15,610 nt of DNA from Pseudomonadota bacterium (GCA_023424095.1 JAFAEG010000091.1:1-15610), one strand, 5' to 3'; numbered from the stretch's first letter, positions 1 through 8,513 are shown. Numbers and translations are program-made. Notes: generated by a model from the letters alone, not told the origin.

Positions 1-19
1 GGGGGGGGGGGGGGGGGGG
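1..19. other. Homopolymer G run at contig edge, probable sequencing artefact
   Basis: Nineteen consecutive G open the window. In the M16 frame they would encode a proline run, which does not fit a globular peptidase half. Terminal poly-G is a known failure mode of two-colour Illumina chemistry, where no signal is read as G. A genuine tract cannot be excluded from one sequence. Confidence 0.7.
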
Positions 20-2267
20 CCGCGGCCGGATCGGCCTCGACCGGCGGCGTCGAGCGCGCCGGCAGCGCGCCGATCGTCTCGCGCGTCGCCGCAACCGCCT
101 GCTCGAGCGAGACATCGCCGACCATCACCACATGGACCGGCCCTTCGTTTAAGCGCGGCGTGAAGAAGGCCTGCAGGCCCTCGGGCGTCGCGGCGGTCAG
201 CGCCTCGCGCGACAAGGGCGCGAAGCGCGCATCGCCCGGCCGCACCAGCGCCGACAATTCGCGCTGGCCGCGCCCGGCGGCGGTGGAGAATTGCAGCTCA
301 TACCCTTGCAGCGCATTGGTCTGGTAGCGGCGGAACAAGGCCGGGTCCCAGCGCGGATGGGTGAGCTTGGCGGTCAGCAGCCGCAACTGGTCGCGCAGAT
401 CCGCGGCGCTGGTGGCGCCGGACAATTGATAGGCATTCTCGTCCAGCCCGAACGACATGCTGATCCGCCGCCCGGTCAGCAGCCGCTCCATGGCATCGAG
501 ATCGAAGTCGCCGACACCCGACGGCCCGACGAAGCCGGCCGCCCAGCTCAGCGACGGCTGCGCCGGATCGAGCCCCGACACGCCGTTGCCGAAACGCAGC
601 CGCACGAACACCCGCCCCTCGTCGAAGCGGGTCGGCTTGAAGGTCAGGGTCGAGCCATTGGCGAAGCGGACAATGGTGACGTCCAGATCCTCGATCCGCT
701 CGCGTCCGGTCTCGCGGCCCGGCGCCCCCGGCGAGGGCAAGGCATCGAAGCTGACCGTCCGCTCGTCGCCGCGTTCGGAGGGCAGCGCCCGCTCCGCCGC
801 GGCCAGCGCCTCGGCCAGGCGCGCCTGGCCACCCTCGACCGGCGTCGGCGACAGCAAGAGCAGGCGCGGCGTCGCATTGGCGAACAGGCGTTCAGTGGCC
901 GCGGCTACGCGCTCGGGCGTCATCGCCGGGGCGATCGCGTCGAGCAGGGCGAGTCCGGCCGGCGCGGCGAGCACGACTTCGCGCTGGTCGATGGCATTGA
1001 CCAGACGGGTCGCGTGCAATTGCGACGACAAGGTCGGCTCGGCCTCGACCGCGGCGCGGGCGGCGGTCTGCAGATTGGCCATTTCACGCGCAATCTCGGC
1101 CGCGCTGGGCGGGGCGCGGCGGGCGTCGGCGATCACCGCGAAGGCCTGGTCCAGTGCCTCGCGCCAGGCATCGCCACGCACGGTGATCGACAATTGGGTG
1201 ATGTCGGCAGTGCCGGGATGCTCGTTGCGGCTCAGCCCCGCGCCGATGAAGGACGCCTCCGCCCGGGCGCGGCGCTCCAGCCGGCGGTTGATGATCGTGG
1301 TGGCGAGCATCTCCTCCAGCGCAAGCTGCTGCGCGGCGCGGGTCGGCGGCGTGGCGACATAGGGCCGGGTCCAGGCGATCGTCGCGGACAGCGGCGCGCC
1401 GGGATAATCCACCTCGGCGACCGGCGACGGCGGCGGCGAAAGCCGGCCGTAATCCGGCTCGGCCGGGGCGGCGCCCTGCCCGCGCCAGCCGCCGAAGCGC
1501 GCCTCGATCAACTGCACCATCACCGCCGGATCCATATCGCCGGCGATGATCACCGTCGCCCGCTCCGGCCGGTACCAGCGGCGATAGAAGGCCCGCAGCC
1601 CGTCGGCGGTCGCACCGTTCAGCGTCTCGTCCGTGCCGATCGTCTCGCGCGTGGCAAAGGTCAGGCCGTGGCCGAACAAGCGCCGCCCCGCCTCGCCGAC
1701 GCGCACGCCCAGCTCCGCCCGGCGCTCCTTCTCCGCCTTGACGATGCCGCGTTCCGCCTCGACCGCGGCCGGATCGAAAGTGGCCGCGGACAGCATGTCG
1801 GCCATGACGTGCAGGCTTCGGTCCAGCTTCTCCCGGTCCGCATTGGGCAGGTCGAGCTGGTAGAAGGTCTGGGTTGCGCCGGTGAAGGCATTCGTGTCGC
1901 TGCCGAAGCTCGCGCCCAATTGCTGCCAGATGTGGCGCGCCTCGCGATCGGCGAAACTGGCTGAGCCACGGAAGGCGAGATGCTCGACCAGATGCGCCCA
2001 GCCCAGTTCGTGCGGCTGCTCGTGCAGCGACCCGGCGGCGATGCGCACCCGAATCGATACCTGCCGCTCCGGCCGCGCGTTCCGCCGGACGGCATAATGG
2101 ACGCCGTTGGGCAAAGTGCCGAAGCGCCAGGCCGGATCGGGCGGCAGGTCGCTGCCCCGATAGAGCCAGCCGGGTTCGGTGGCGGCGGCCGGGGCCGGCT
2201 GCTGGGCGAAAGCGGTGGCGGGGGAGGAAGCGAGGAGGGCGGCAAGCGCCAGCGCGCGGAAAAGCAT
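1..2267 (-). CDS. Secreted M16-family zinc metallopeptidase (pitrilysin/insulinase-like), 3' end missing
   Basis: The frame is open from the ATG at 2267 to the left edge (755 codons), so the C-terminus is missing. Residues 1-21 form a signal peptide ending AFA before QQ, which predicts a periplasmic enzyme. The inverted zinc motif HLVEH lies at residues 92-96 (His92, His96 ligands, Glu95 catalytic). ERGIVKAE at 172-179 supplies the downstream Glu, with Glu179 the likely third ligand. A first M16 domain (about 45-500) is followed by the start of a second, non-catalytic half near residue 535. Two-half M16 proteins are usually 900-970 residues, so roughly 200 are lost. These enzymes degrade peptides in a closed chamber; the substrate here is unknown. 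An AGGCGGG stretch precedes the ATG directly. The gene is divergent from imuA. The first 19 bases are all G and probably not genuine. The family call is firm; the exact subfamily is not. Confidence 0.9.
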   Translation of the reverse strand, partial: MLFRALALAALLASSPATAFAQQPAPAAATEPGWLYRGSDLPPDPAWRFGTLPNGVHYAVRRNARPERQVSIRVRIAAGSLHEQPHELGWAHLVEHLAFRGSASFADREARHIWQQLGASFGSDTNAFTGATQTFYQLDLPNADREKLDRSLHVMADMLSAATFDPAAVEAERGIVKAEKERRAELGVRVGEAGRRLFGHGLTFATRETIGTDETLNGATADGLRAFYRRWYRPERATVIIAGDMDPAVMVQLIEARFGGWRGQGAAPAEPDYGRLSPPPSPVAEVDYPGAPLSATIAWTRPYVATPPTRAAQQLALEEMLATTIINRRLERRARAEASFIGAGLSRNEHPGTADITQLSITVRGDAWREALDQAFAVIADARRAPPSAAEIAREMANLQTAARAAVEAEPTLSSQLHATRLVNAIDQREVVLAAPAGLALLDAIAPAMTPERVAAATERLFANATPRLLLLSPTPVEGGQARLAEALAAAERALPSERGDERTVSFDALPSPGAPGRETGRERIEDLDVTIVRFANGSTLTFKPTRFDEGRVFVRLRFGNGVSGLDPAQPSLSWAAGFVGPSGVGDFDLDAMERLLTGRRISMSFGLDENAYQLSGATSAADLRDQLRLLTAKLTHPRWDPALFRRYQTNALQGYELQFSTAAGRGQRELSALVRPGDARFAPLSREALTAATPEGLQAFFTPRLNEGPVHVVMVGDVSLEQAVAATRETIGALPARSTPPVEADPAAAPPPPP

Positions 2268-2315
2268 CCCGCCTGTATGAAGCGGCTTTTCTGAATGTCG
2301 AGTGGCCGGAAGCGA

Positions 2316-2346
2316 TTGACTCATTTGCGGGAGAAGCGGAACATAA
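2316..2346 (+). promoter_or_regulatory. Candidate imuA promoter
   Basis: TTGACT at 2316-2321 matches the sigma-70 -35 consensus at five of six positions. An AT-rich segment around 2340-2346 (AACATAA) sits 18 bases on and could serve as a weak -10. That segment overlaps the LexA box, so bound repressor would block polymerase. The -10 is poor and the start point is not determined. Confidence 0.45.
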
Positions 2347-2353
2347 AGCGAAC
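2339..2353 (+). promoter_or_regulatory. LexA (SOS) box upstream of imuA
   Basis: GAAC-ATAAAGC-GAAC reads GAAC-N7-GAAC, the reverse complement of GTTC-N7-GTTC, which is the direct-repeat LexA operator of alphaproteobacteria. It ends 18 bp before the imuA ATG and overlaps the candidate -10. The cassette behind it is a classic LexA target, so sequence and context agree. The divergent M16 gene starts 71 bp away on the other side; whether LexA affects it is unknown. Confidence 0.9.
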
Positions 2354-2371
2354 AACCGAGTCGAGTCGCTT

Positions 2372-3139
2372 ATGTCGCCGCCGTCCATCCCGAGCGCGCG
2401 TCTTGCCGCCCTGCGCGCCGAGATACGCACGATCGAAGGTTTCGCTTCGCCCGGCGAGGGCGGCGTGCTGCCGTTCGGCATCGAGGCGGTGGACGCGCGG
2501 CTGGCGGGTGGCGGACTGGCCGCGGCGGCACTTCACGACGTCGCAGCGGCCAGCCCCGAATGGTCCGACGATGCCTCCGCCACCCTGTTCCTGGCGGGGC
2601 TGGCAGCGCGCAAGGCGGCGGTCGATCCGCGCGGGCAGGTGCTGTGGGCGTTCAGCCGGCGCGACCTGTTCGCCCCGGGCCTGGCGCAGGCCGGGCTACC
2701 GCCCGATCGTTTGCTCTACGCCGAATGCCGCGACGATGCGGAAGTGTTGGCAGTGCTGGAGGAAGGGCTGCGCCACGGCGGCCTCGCCGCGGTGATCGGC
2801 GAGGTCGGGCGCTGCGCGATGGCGCCCGCCCGGAGGCTGCAGCTCGCGGCCGAGGAAGGGGGAACGATGGCGCTGCTGCTGCGCCGCTGGAAGAAAGCGG
2901 GCCGCGATCCGCTTGCCGAGCCCTCGCCGGCGGTCACGCGCTGGCGGATCGGCTCGGCCCCTTCCGCCCCCTTGCCGGTCGAAGGCATCGGTCGCGCCTG
3001 CTTTGCCGTCACCCTCACCCGCCAGCGCGGCGGCAATCCTGCTGAATGGCTGTTGGAGGCCCCCGATGCCGAGGCTCGCTTCGCTCTATTTCCCGGATCT
3101 CGCGATCGAGCGGATGCAGTGGAGCGGCAAGCAGCCTGA
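2372..3139 (+). CDS. imuA: ImuA, SOS mutasome accessory protein (RecA-like fold)
   Basis: This 255-residue protein is the first gene of the damage-inducible imuA-imuB-dnaE2 cassette. ImuA is needed for mutagenic translesion synthesis and is thought to bridge the mutasome to the recombination machinery through interaction with RecA and ImuB. The segment around residues 33-56 (LPFGIEAVDARLAGGG) resembles the entry strand of RecA/SulA-like proteins, but there is no intact Walker A GxxxxGKT, so ATP hydrolysis is doubtful. Residues 203-240 (VEGIGRACFAVTLTRQRGG to FALF) are the typical C-terminal strand region. No strong Shine-Dalgarno precedes the ATG; the start was chosen because it follows the LexA-controlled promoter and gives the expected N-terminus. 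The last 74 bases overlap imuB in another frame. The assignment rests on similarity and on the cassette. Confidence 0.9.
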   Translation: MSPPSIPSARLAALRAEIRTIEGFASPGEGGVLPFGIEAVDARLAGGGLAAAALHDVAAASPEWSDDASATLFLAGLAARKAAVDPRGQVLWAFSRRDLFAPGLAQAGLPPDRLLYAECRDDAEVLAVLEEGLRHGGLAAVIGEVGRCAMAPARRLQLAAEEGGTMALLLRRWKKAGRDPLAEPSPAVTRWRIGSAPSAPLPVEGIGRACFAVTLTRQRGGNPAEWLLEAPDAEARFALFPGSRDRADAVERQAA

Positions 3140-4835
3140 GGCGCGTCCGGGAGATCGCGTGCAGGACCCGCCGTCCCGGCAAGCGGCGTCGCTGCCTCTT
3201 GCCTCTTCCGGACTGAAGCCAGGCGACCGCATCGGCTCCTGCTCATGTCCGCGCGAGGGCGGCTGGCGGCCGGGCGCGCGTTGGGCGCAACCTGCCAAGC
3301 ATGAACTTGGACGACGGGAGGAGCCCGCGCCGGTGGCCTTCTCCGGATCCTCGCACGCACGACAGCAAGCTGCCGCGCTTTTGGCACCGCCGGGTGAGGC
3401 GCAATTGCTGGTCACCGCGCACAAAGTCGGCAATCGCATGCTGCTGGCCGCCGTCTCTCCCGCCGCCAGGGCCCAGGGCATTTCCCCCGGCATGCCGCTG
3501 ACTCAGGCCCGGATCCTGGTGCCGGCGCTGGAGGTTCGCGAGGCGGAACTGGAAAAGGACGCGGCTCTGCTTGAGCGGCTGGCGCTGCTCGCGGCCCGGC
3601 GCTGGACGCCGCGTGCGGCGGTTTCCGGCGTGGACGGCCTGTGGCTCGACCTTGCCGGCGTGGCGCACCTTTTCGGTGGCGAGGACGGGTTGTGCCGCAC
3701 GATCCTTCGCACCTGTGCACGCCTGGGCCTCAGCGCACGCATCGCGGTCGCCGGTACGCTGGGCGCGGCCCATGCGCTGGCCCGCTTCAGCGGTGCGCCG
3801 ATCACTCTCCTGCCGGAAGGGCAGGAGGCAGGGATGTTGGCGCCATATCCGCTCGCGGCGCTGCGGCTTGAGGACGATGCGCTGGCGGCTGCGTCGCGGC
3901 TGGGCATTGAGCGCGTCGGCGAACTGATCGCCATGCCGCGTCCCCCGCTCCAGCGCCGTTTCGGCAGCAGCCTGCTCCGGCGGCTGGATCAGGCGCTGGG
4001 CCGGATCGGCGAACCCTTGGATCCGATCATTCCTGAAGCCCCACCCAAAGTGACCCTCACCTTCGCCGAGCCGATCGGCGGTGCCGAAGCGATCGCGCAG
4101 GCGATCGGCGATGCGATGGCCAGGCTGGTCGATGAACTCGGCAGGGTCGGGCTCGGCCTCCGCCTGCTGCATCTGCTCTGCCTACGGGTCGACAACAGAA
4201 TGGAAGAAGCGGGGATCGGCACAGCGCGTGCCAGCCGCGACGGACCGCATCTCCTTCGCCTGCTCCTCCCGAAGATCGAAACGATCGATCCGGGCTTCGG
4301 CATCGAGCGGCTGGAGCTGATCGCCGCCCGCGTCGAGCCGCTTGGCGCCGAGCCGATCCCGAGCGAATTGCAGGGCGCCAAGCCCGCGCCGGACCTCACG
4401 CACTTGATCGACCGCCTTGCCGGCCGCCTCGGCGCTCGCCGTCTCTACCGGATCGGGGCGGTGGAAAGCGACGTGCCGGAACGCGGCGTGCGCCGCCTCG
4501 GGCCGCTTGCTGTGCCCGAAAGCTGGCCCGCCTGGCCGCGCCCGGCCCGTTTGTTGTCGCCGCCGGAGCCGCTCGGCGGAGTCATGGCCTTGCTGCCCGA
4601 CCGGCCGCCGCGCCTGTTCACCTGGCGGGGGCGGCCCTACCGCGTCACGCGCGCCGACGGCCCGGAGCGCATTTACGGCGAATGGTGGCGCCGTCAGGCC
4701 GAAGCCGAGGCGGTGCGCGATTATTTCCAGGTCGAGGACGAGGATGGCCACCGCTTCTGGCTGTTCCGCAAAGGCGACGGTGTTGATCCGCGCACCGGCG
4801 ACCTCAGCTGGTGGCTGCAAGGAATGATGGGGTGA
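3066..4835 (+). CDS. imuB: ImuB, catalytically inactive Y-family polymerase hub
   Basis: This 589-residue Y-family (DinB/UmuC-like) protein is the scaffold of the ImuA-ImuB-DnaE2 mutasome. The start is MPRLASLYFPDLAIERM at 3066, inside imuA; an in-frame upstream start at 2913 would add 51 residues of arginine/proline-rich shadow sequence. SGVDG at 187-191 replaces the SxDE of active Y-family enzymes, so the catalytic Glu is Gly, as expected for ImuB. Palm, fingers and thumb segments continue to about 330 and the little-finger region to about 450. Residues 20-110 form a polar insert (CPREGGWRPGARW near 61-73) between the first strand and the palm, which I recall from other sphingomonad ImuBs. 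No clear QLxLF clamp-binding motif is visible; the region near 430-445 (SELQGAKPAPDL) is at best degenerate. The stop overlaps the dnaE2 start. Confidence 0.93.
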   Translation: MPRLASLYFPDLAIERMQWSGKQPEARPGDRVQDPPSRQAASLPLASSGLKPGDRIGSCSCPREGGWRPGARWAQPAKHELGRREEPAPVAFSGSSHARQQAAALLAPPGEAQLLVTAHKVGNRMLLAAVSPAARAQGISPGMPLTQARILVPALEVREAELEKDAALLERLALLAARRWTPRAAVSGVDGLWLDLAGVAHLFGGEDGLCRTILRTCARLGLSARIAVAGTLGAAHALARFSGAPITLLPEGQEAGMLAPYPLAALRLEDDALAAASRLGIERVGELIAMPRPPLQRRFGSSLLRRLDQALGRIGEPLDPIIPEAPPKVTLTFAEPIGGAEAIAQAIGDAMARLVDELGRVGLGLRLLHLLCLRVDNRMEEAGIGTARASRDGPHLLRLLLPKIETIDPGFGIERLELIAARVEPLGAEPIPSELQGAKPAPDLTHLIDRLAGRLGARRLYRIGAVESDVPERGVRRLGPLAVPESWPAWPRPARLLSPPEPLGGVMALLPDRPPRLFTWRGRPYRVTRADGPERIYGEWWRRQAEAEAVRDYFQVEDEDGHRFWLFRKGDGVDPRTGDLSWWLQGMMG

Positions 4836-7800
4836 CGTCCTACGTCGAACTGCAGGTCACATCGCATTTCTCGTTTCTGCGCGGCGTTTCCTCCTGCGAG
4901 GAATTGTTCGCTGCCGCGAAGCTGCTCGGACACAAGGCGCTCGGGATCACGGATCGGAACAGCGTCGCCGGCATGGTGCGCGCGCTGAGAGGCAGTGAAG
5001 CGACCAAGGTCCGGCTCATCGCCGGTTGCCGGCTCGATTTGATGGACGGCAGTTCGCTGCTGGTGTGGCCGGAGGATCGCGCGGCCTGGTCGCGGCTGAC
5101 CCGCTTGCTCACCAAAGGCAAAGCCGGGGCCGATCGTCGCAAGGGCGAGAAGGGCCAATGCTTCCTGCATTGGGAAGATGTCGAACCCTGGTCCCAAGGC
5201 CTTGTCGCGGCCCTGCTCCCGGATGAAGCGGACAGGATGAGTGCGGTCGCGCTGGCGCAGCTGAGCGACATCTTCGGCGATCGCGCCCATCTCGCCCTCA
5301 CCCACCGCCGGCGGCCCGGCGACAAGCTGCGCTTTCACCAGCTGTCCGGGCTGGCAAAGCGTTTCGGCGTGCGCACCGTCGCGACCGGCGACATCCTCTA
5401 CGATTCGCCTGACCGGCGGATGCTGCAGGACGTGGTGACCGCCATCCGGCACAAATGCACGGTCGACGAGCTTGGCTTCCGGCGCGAGCTTTATGCGGAT
5501 CGCCACCTCAAAAGCATTGCGGAAATGGAGCGGCGGTTTTCCGATCATCCCGACGCAATCCGCGCCACGGGCGACATCGCCGCGCGCTGCACCTTTTCCC
5601 TTCGTGACCTCGATTACCAATATCCCGACGAAATCCTGATGTCGGGCCTCACCCCGCAGGACGCACTGGAGCGGCTGTGCTGGCAGGCGCTGCCGAAGGC
5701 GAAGCTCTCACCGAAGCACGCACTTGCCGAATATGAAAAGCTGCTCCGGCACGAGCTGAAGCTGGTCGCACACTGGCGCTATGCGCCCTATTTCCTCACC
5801 GTCAATTCGATCGTCAGTTACGCGCGCAGCCAGGATATTCTGTGCCAGGGCCGCGGCTCGGCGGCCAATTCGATGATCTGCTACGTGCTCGGGATCACCT
5901 CGATCGACCCGCTGCAGAACGGCCTGTTGTTCGAGCGCTTCCTGTCCGAAAACCGCGCCGAGCCGCCCGACATCGATGTCGATTTCGAACACGACCGGCG
6001 CGAGGAAGTGATCCAGTGGATCTACGAAACCTATGGCCGTGATCACGCGGCGATGACCGCCGTGGTGTCGCGCTATCGCACCCGCGGCGCGGTGCGGGAG
6101 GTCGGCAAGGCGCTGGGCGTGCCGGAAGACGTGACCAGCGCGCTGGCGAAGCAGACCTGGGGCTGGTCGAACGACGGTGTGGAGCAGCGCCATGTCGAGG
6201 CGGTCGGTCTCGACATCACCGAACCACGGCTGGCGCTCACCATCGATCTGGCCCGGCAGTTGATCGGCACCCCACGGCATCTGAGCCAGCATCCCGGCGG
6301 CTTCGTGCTGACCCGTGACCGGCTGGACAATCTCATGCCGATCGAGCCGGCGGCGATGGTCGATCGCCACGTCATCGAGTGGGAAAAGGACGATATCGAG
6401 GAACTCGGTATCATGAAGGTCGATGTGCTCGGCATCGGCATGCTGAGCTGCATGCGCCGCGCCTTCGATCTGCTGCGCGATCACAAGGGCGTGAAAATGG
6501 GACTCGAGGCGCCCGCACTCCAGGAAGACGATCCCATCGTCTACAAGATGATCCAGAAGGCCGACACGCTCGGCACCTTCCAGATCGAGAGCCGGGCGCA
6601 GATGTCGATGCTGCCGCGCCTCAAGCCCGTTACCTTCTACGATATCGTCATCCAGGTCGCGATCGTCCGTCCCGGGCCGATCCAGGGCGACATGGTCCAC
6701 CCCTATCTGCGCCGGCGCGAGGGCAAGGAAGTACCGGAATATCCCAAGCCCGAGCTGAAGGCGGTGCTGGAAAAGACCTTGGGCGTGCCGCTGTTCCAGG
6801 AGCAGGCGATGAAGGTCGCGATCGAGGGCGCAGGCTTCACCCCGGCCGAGGCCGACGAATTGCGGCGCTCGATGGCGACCTTCAAGATGACCGGCGGCGT
6901 CGGCAAGTTCCACAACAAGATGATCGAGGGGATGGTCGCGCGCGGCTACGAACGCACTTTCGCCGAGCGCACTTTCCGGCAGATCGAGGGCTTCGGCTCC
7001 TACGGCTTCCCCGAAAGCCATGCGGCGAGCTTCGCCAAGATCGCTTACGCCTCCGCCTGGGTGAAATGCCATCACCCCGACATCTTCTGCGCGGCCCTGC
7101 TCAACGCGCAGCCCATGGGCTTCTACGCTCCCGCCCAGATCGTCCGCGATGCGCGCGCCCATGATGTCGAGGTGCGCGCGGTGTGCCTCAATGCCAGCCG
7201 CTGGGACTGCACCCTGGAAGACCCGGTCGGAGTGAACGGGATGTTCCCGCTTCGCCTCGGCCTGCGCATGGTGAAGGGGCTCGCCAACGAACATGCCGCG
7301 CGCATCCTTGCGGCAAGGGCCGAACGGCCGTTCGCATCGGTCGAGGAAGTCTGGCGGCGCTCCGGGGTCCCGGTGGCGGCCCTGGAGCGGCTGGCCGAGG
7401 CAGATGCCTTTGCCGCTCTGGGGCTCGACCGGCGGCAGGCCTTGTGGCGGGTGCGCGGGCTTGGCGAAAAGCCATTGCCGCTGTTCGCCGCGATCGAAAC
7501 CCAGACCAGCGAACCGCAGGTCATGCTCACCCCGATGACCGGCGGACGCGAGGTGGTGGAGGATTATCGTTCGACCCAGCTTTCGCTGCGCGCCCACCCG
7601 CTTTCCTTCCTGCGCGCCGCACTCGATCAGGCCGGTTTCGTGCGCTGCGGCGATCTTCCGCGGGTCAAAGATGGTCGGCGAATTCGGCTGTCGGGCATCG
7701 TCCTCATCCGCCAGCGGCCCGGCAGCACCAATGTCACCTTCCTCACCATTGAGGATGAAACCGGCATCGCCAACATCATCCTGTGGAAGGATCGCTTCGA

Positions 7801-8119
7801 GGCGCAGCGGCCGATCGTGATGGGCGCCCCGATGATCGGCGTGCGCGGCATCGTCCAGCGCGAGGGCGAGGTCATTCACGTCATCGGCGAGCGATTGGAA
7901 GACCAGAGCGCCTTGCTGCATTCGGTCGGCCAGATGGAATTCGTCCACCGCACCGGCCCCGGCGACGGCGCCAAGAATGGCGGCTACGACCCGCGCGAGC
8001 GGATCAAGCCGCCGGTCAAACCGCGCGACCTGTTCAACCCTCCATTCAAGCACGGCCCGCTCGCTCGGCCGGACGCGGACGCACCACGCATCAAGGTCAA
8101 ATCACGCGATTTTCACTGA
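4832..8119 (+). CDS. dnaE2: DnaE2 (ImuC), error-prone C-family DNA polymerase III alpha subunit
   Basis: This 1095-residue protein is the catalytic polymerase of the SOS mutasome, extending past lesions with low fidelity. I start at the GTG at 4832, which overlaps the imuB stop as GTGA, has AAGGA eight bases upstream and gives the family N-terminus MTSYVELQVTSHFSFLRG. An upstream GTG at 4811 is less likely. Domains: N-terminal PHP (about 1-240); polymerase core with PDIDVDF at 379-385, where Asp380 and Asp382 match the catalytic pair of E. coli DnaE; helix-hairpin-helix region near 830-875; C-terminal OB fold at about 945-1025. In the PHP domain the usual first His-x-His is Gln8-Val-Thr10, so the site should not bind metal or proofread. 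Length is normal for DnaE2. Its stop lies 13 bp from the convergent VOC gene stop. Confidence 0.97.
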   Translation: MTSYVELQVTSHFSFLRGVSSCEELFAAAKLLGHKALGITDRNSVAGMVRALRGSEATKVRLIAGCRLDLMDGSSLLVWPEDRAAWSRLTRLLTKGKAGADRRKGEKGQCFLHWEDVEPWSQGLVAALLPDEADRMSAVALAQLSDIFGDRAHLALTHRRRPGDKLRFHQLSGLAKRFGVRTVATGDILYDSPDRRMLQDVVTAIRHKCTVDELGFRRELYADRHLKSIAEMERRFSDHPDAIRATGDIAARCTFSLRDLDYQYPDEILMSGLTPQDALERLCWQALPKAKLSPKHALAEYEKLLRHELKLVAHWRYAPYFLTVNSIVSYARSQDILCQGRGSAANSMICYVLGITSIDPLQNGLLFERFLSENRAEPPDIDVDFEHDRREEVIQWIYETYGRDHAAMTAVVSRYRTRGAVREVGKALGVPEDVTSALAKQTWGWSNDGVEQRHVEAVGLDITEPRLALTIDLARQLIGTPRHLSQHPGGFVLTRDRLDNLMPIEPAAMVDRHVIEWEKDDIEELGIMKVDVLGIGMLSCMRRAFDLLRDHKGVKMGLEAPALQEDDPIVYKMIQKADTLGTFQIESRAQMSMLPRLKPVTFYDIVIQVAIVRPGPIQGDMVHPYLRRREGKEVPEYPKPELKAVLEKTLGVPLFQEQAMKVAIEGAGFTPAEADELRRSMATFKMTGGVGKFHNKMIEGMVARGYERTFAERTFRQIEGFGSYGFPESHAASFAKIAYASAWVKCHHPDIFCAALLNAQPMGFYAPAQIVRDARAHDVEVRAVCLNASRWDCTLEDPVGVNGMFPLRLGLRMVKGLANEHAARILAARAERPFASVEEVWRRSGVPVAALERLAEADAFAALGLDRRQALWRVRGLGEKPLPLFAAIETQTSEPQVMLTPMTGGREVVEDYRSTQLSLRAHPLSFLRAALDQAGFVRCGDLPRVKDGRRIRLSGIVLIRQRPGSTNVTFLTIEDETGIANIILWKDRFEAQRPIVMGAPMIGVRGIVQREGEVIHVIGERLEDQSALLHSVGQMEFVHRTGPGDGAKNGGYDPRERIKPPVKPRDLFNPPFKHGPLARPDADAPRIKVKSRDFH

Positions 8120-8132
8120 CGGCGCGGTCGTC

Positions 8133-8513
8133 TCAAACCGGCGCCGGGCCCTTTTGCTGCCACAGCTCCACCTTGATGCCGTCCGGGTCCAGGATCCACG
8201 CGAAATTGCCGTAATCCTCGTCCTGCCGGCCGAGGATCGCGATGCCCTTGGCTTCCAGGTCGGCGATCATCCCGTCCAGATCGTCGACGCGCAGGTTGAT
8301 CATGAAGCCGGCCGTCGAGGGCTCCATATAATCGGTGCTCTGCTTGAACGGGCTGAGTAAACTGTAGGCGTCGCCGCCCGCCTCCGCCGACCAGGGGAAG
8401 ATCGCCCCCCATTCGCCGCCGATACCGAGATTTTCCTTGTACCAGGCGCTGGTCGCGGCCGGATCGGCCACCTTGTAGAAAATCCCGCCAAGCCCCGTCA
8501 CGCGCGCCATCAT
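8133..8513 (-). CDS. VOC-superfamily protein (glyoxalase/bleomycin-resistance fold)
   Basis: This small single-domain protein (125-126 residues) has the paired beta-alpha-beta-beta-beta pattern of the vicinal oxygen chelate superfamily. The first half runs from GIFYKVADPAATSAWYKENLGI, quoted here in outline, through a central strand; the second half runs from VDDLDGMIADLEAKGI to NFAWILDPDGIKVELWQ. DPDG..ELW at the end is diagnostic, and its Glu is a typical metal ligand. VOC members include glyoxalase I, dioxygenases and resistance proteins; the substrate cannot be read from sequence. Two adjacent ATGs (8513 and 8510) follow AAGGAG. The first overlaps, as ATGA, the stop that the upstream cyclase frame would use without its premature TAG; the second has better spacing. 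It is the last gene of the CBS-cyclase-VOC operon and converges on dnaE2. Confidence 0.88.
   Translation of the reverse strand: MMARVTGLGGIFYKVADPAATSAWYKENLGIGGEWGAIFPWSAEAGGDAYSLLSPFKQSTDYMEPSTAGFMINLRVDDLDGMIADLEAKGIAILGRQDEDYGNFAWILDPDGIKVELWQQKGPAPV

Noticed and set aside
291..1964. Long plus-strand open frame (557 codons) opposite the M16 peptidase
   Set aside because: Its translation is Arg/Gly/Gln-rich with no fold signature, typical of the antisense frame of GC-rich genes; the minus strand encodes a clear peptidase with the HxxEH motif.
2913..3065. Upstream start for ImuB adding 51 residues
   Set aside because: The extra residues are Arg/Pro/Ser-rich shadow of imuA, and the conserved ImuB N-terminus MPRLASLYFP begins at 3066.
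5708..8053. Minus-strand open frame of 781 codons within dnaE2
   Set aside because: It is the mirror frame of a firmly identified polymerase gene; composition is His/Asp/Arg-rich and shows no recognisable domain.
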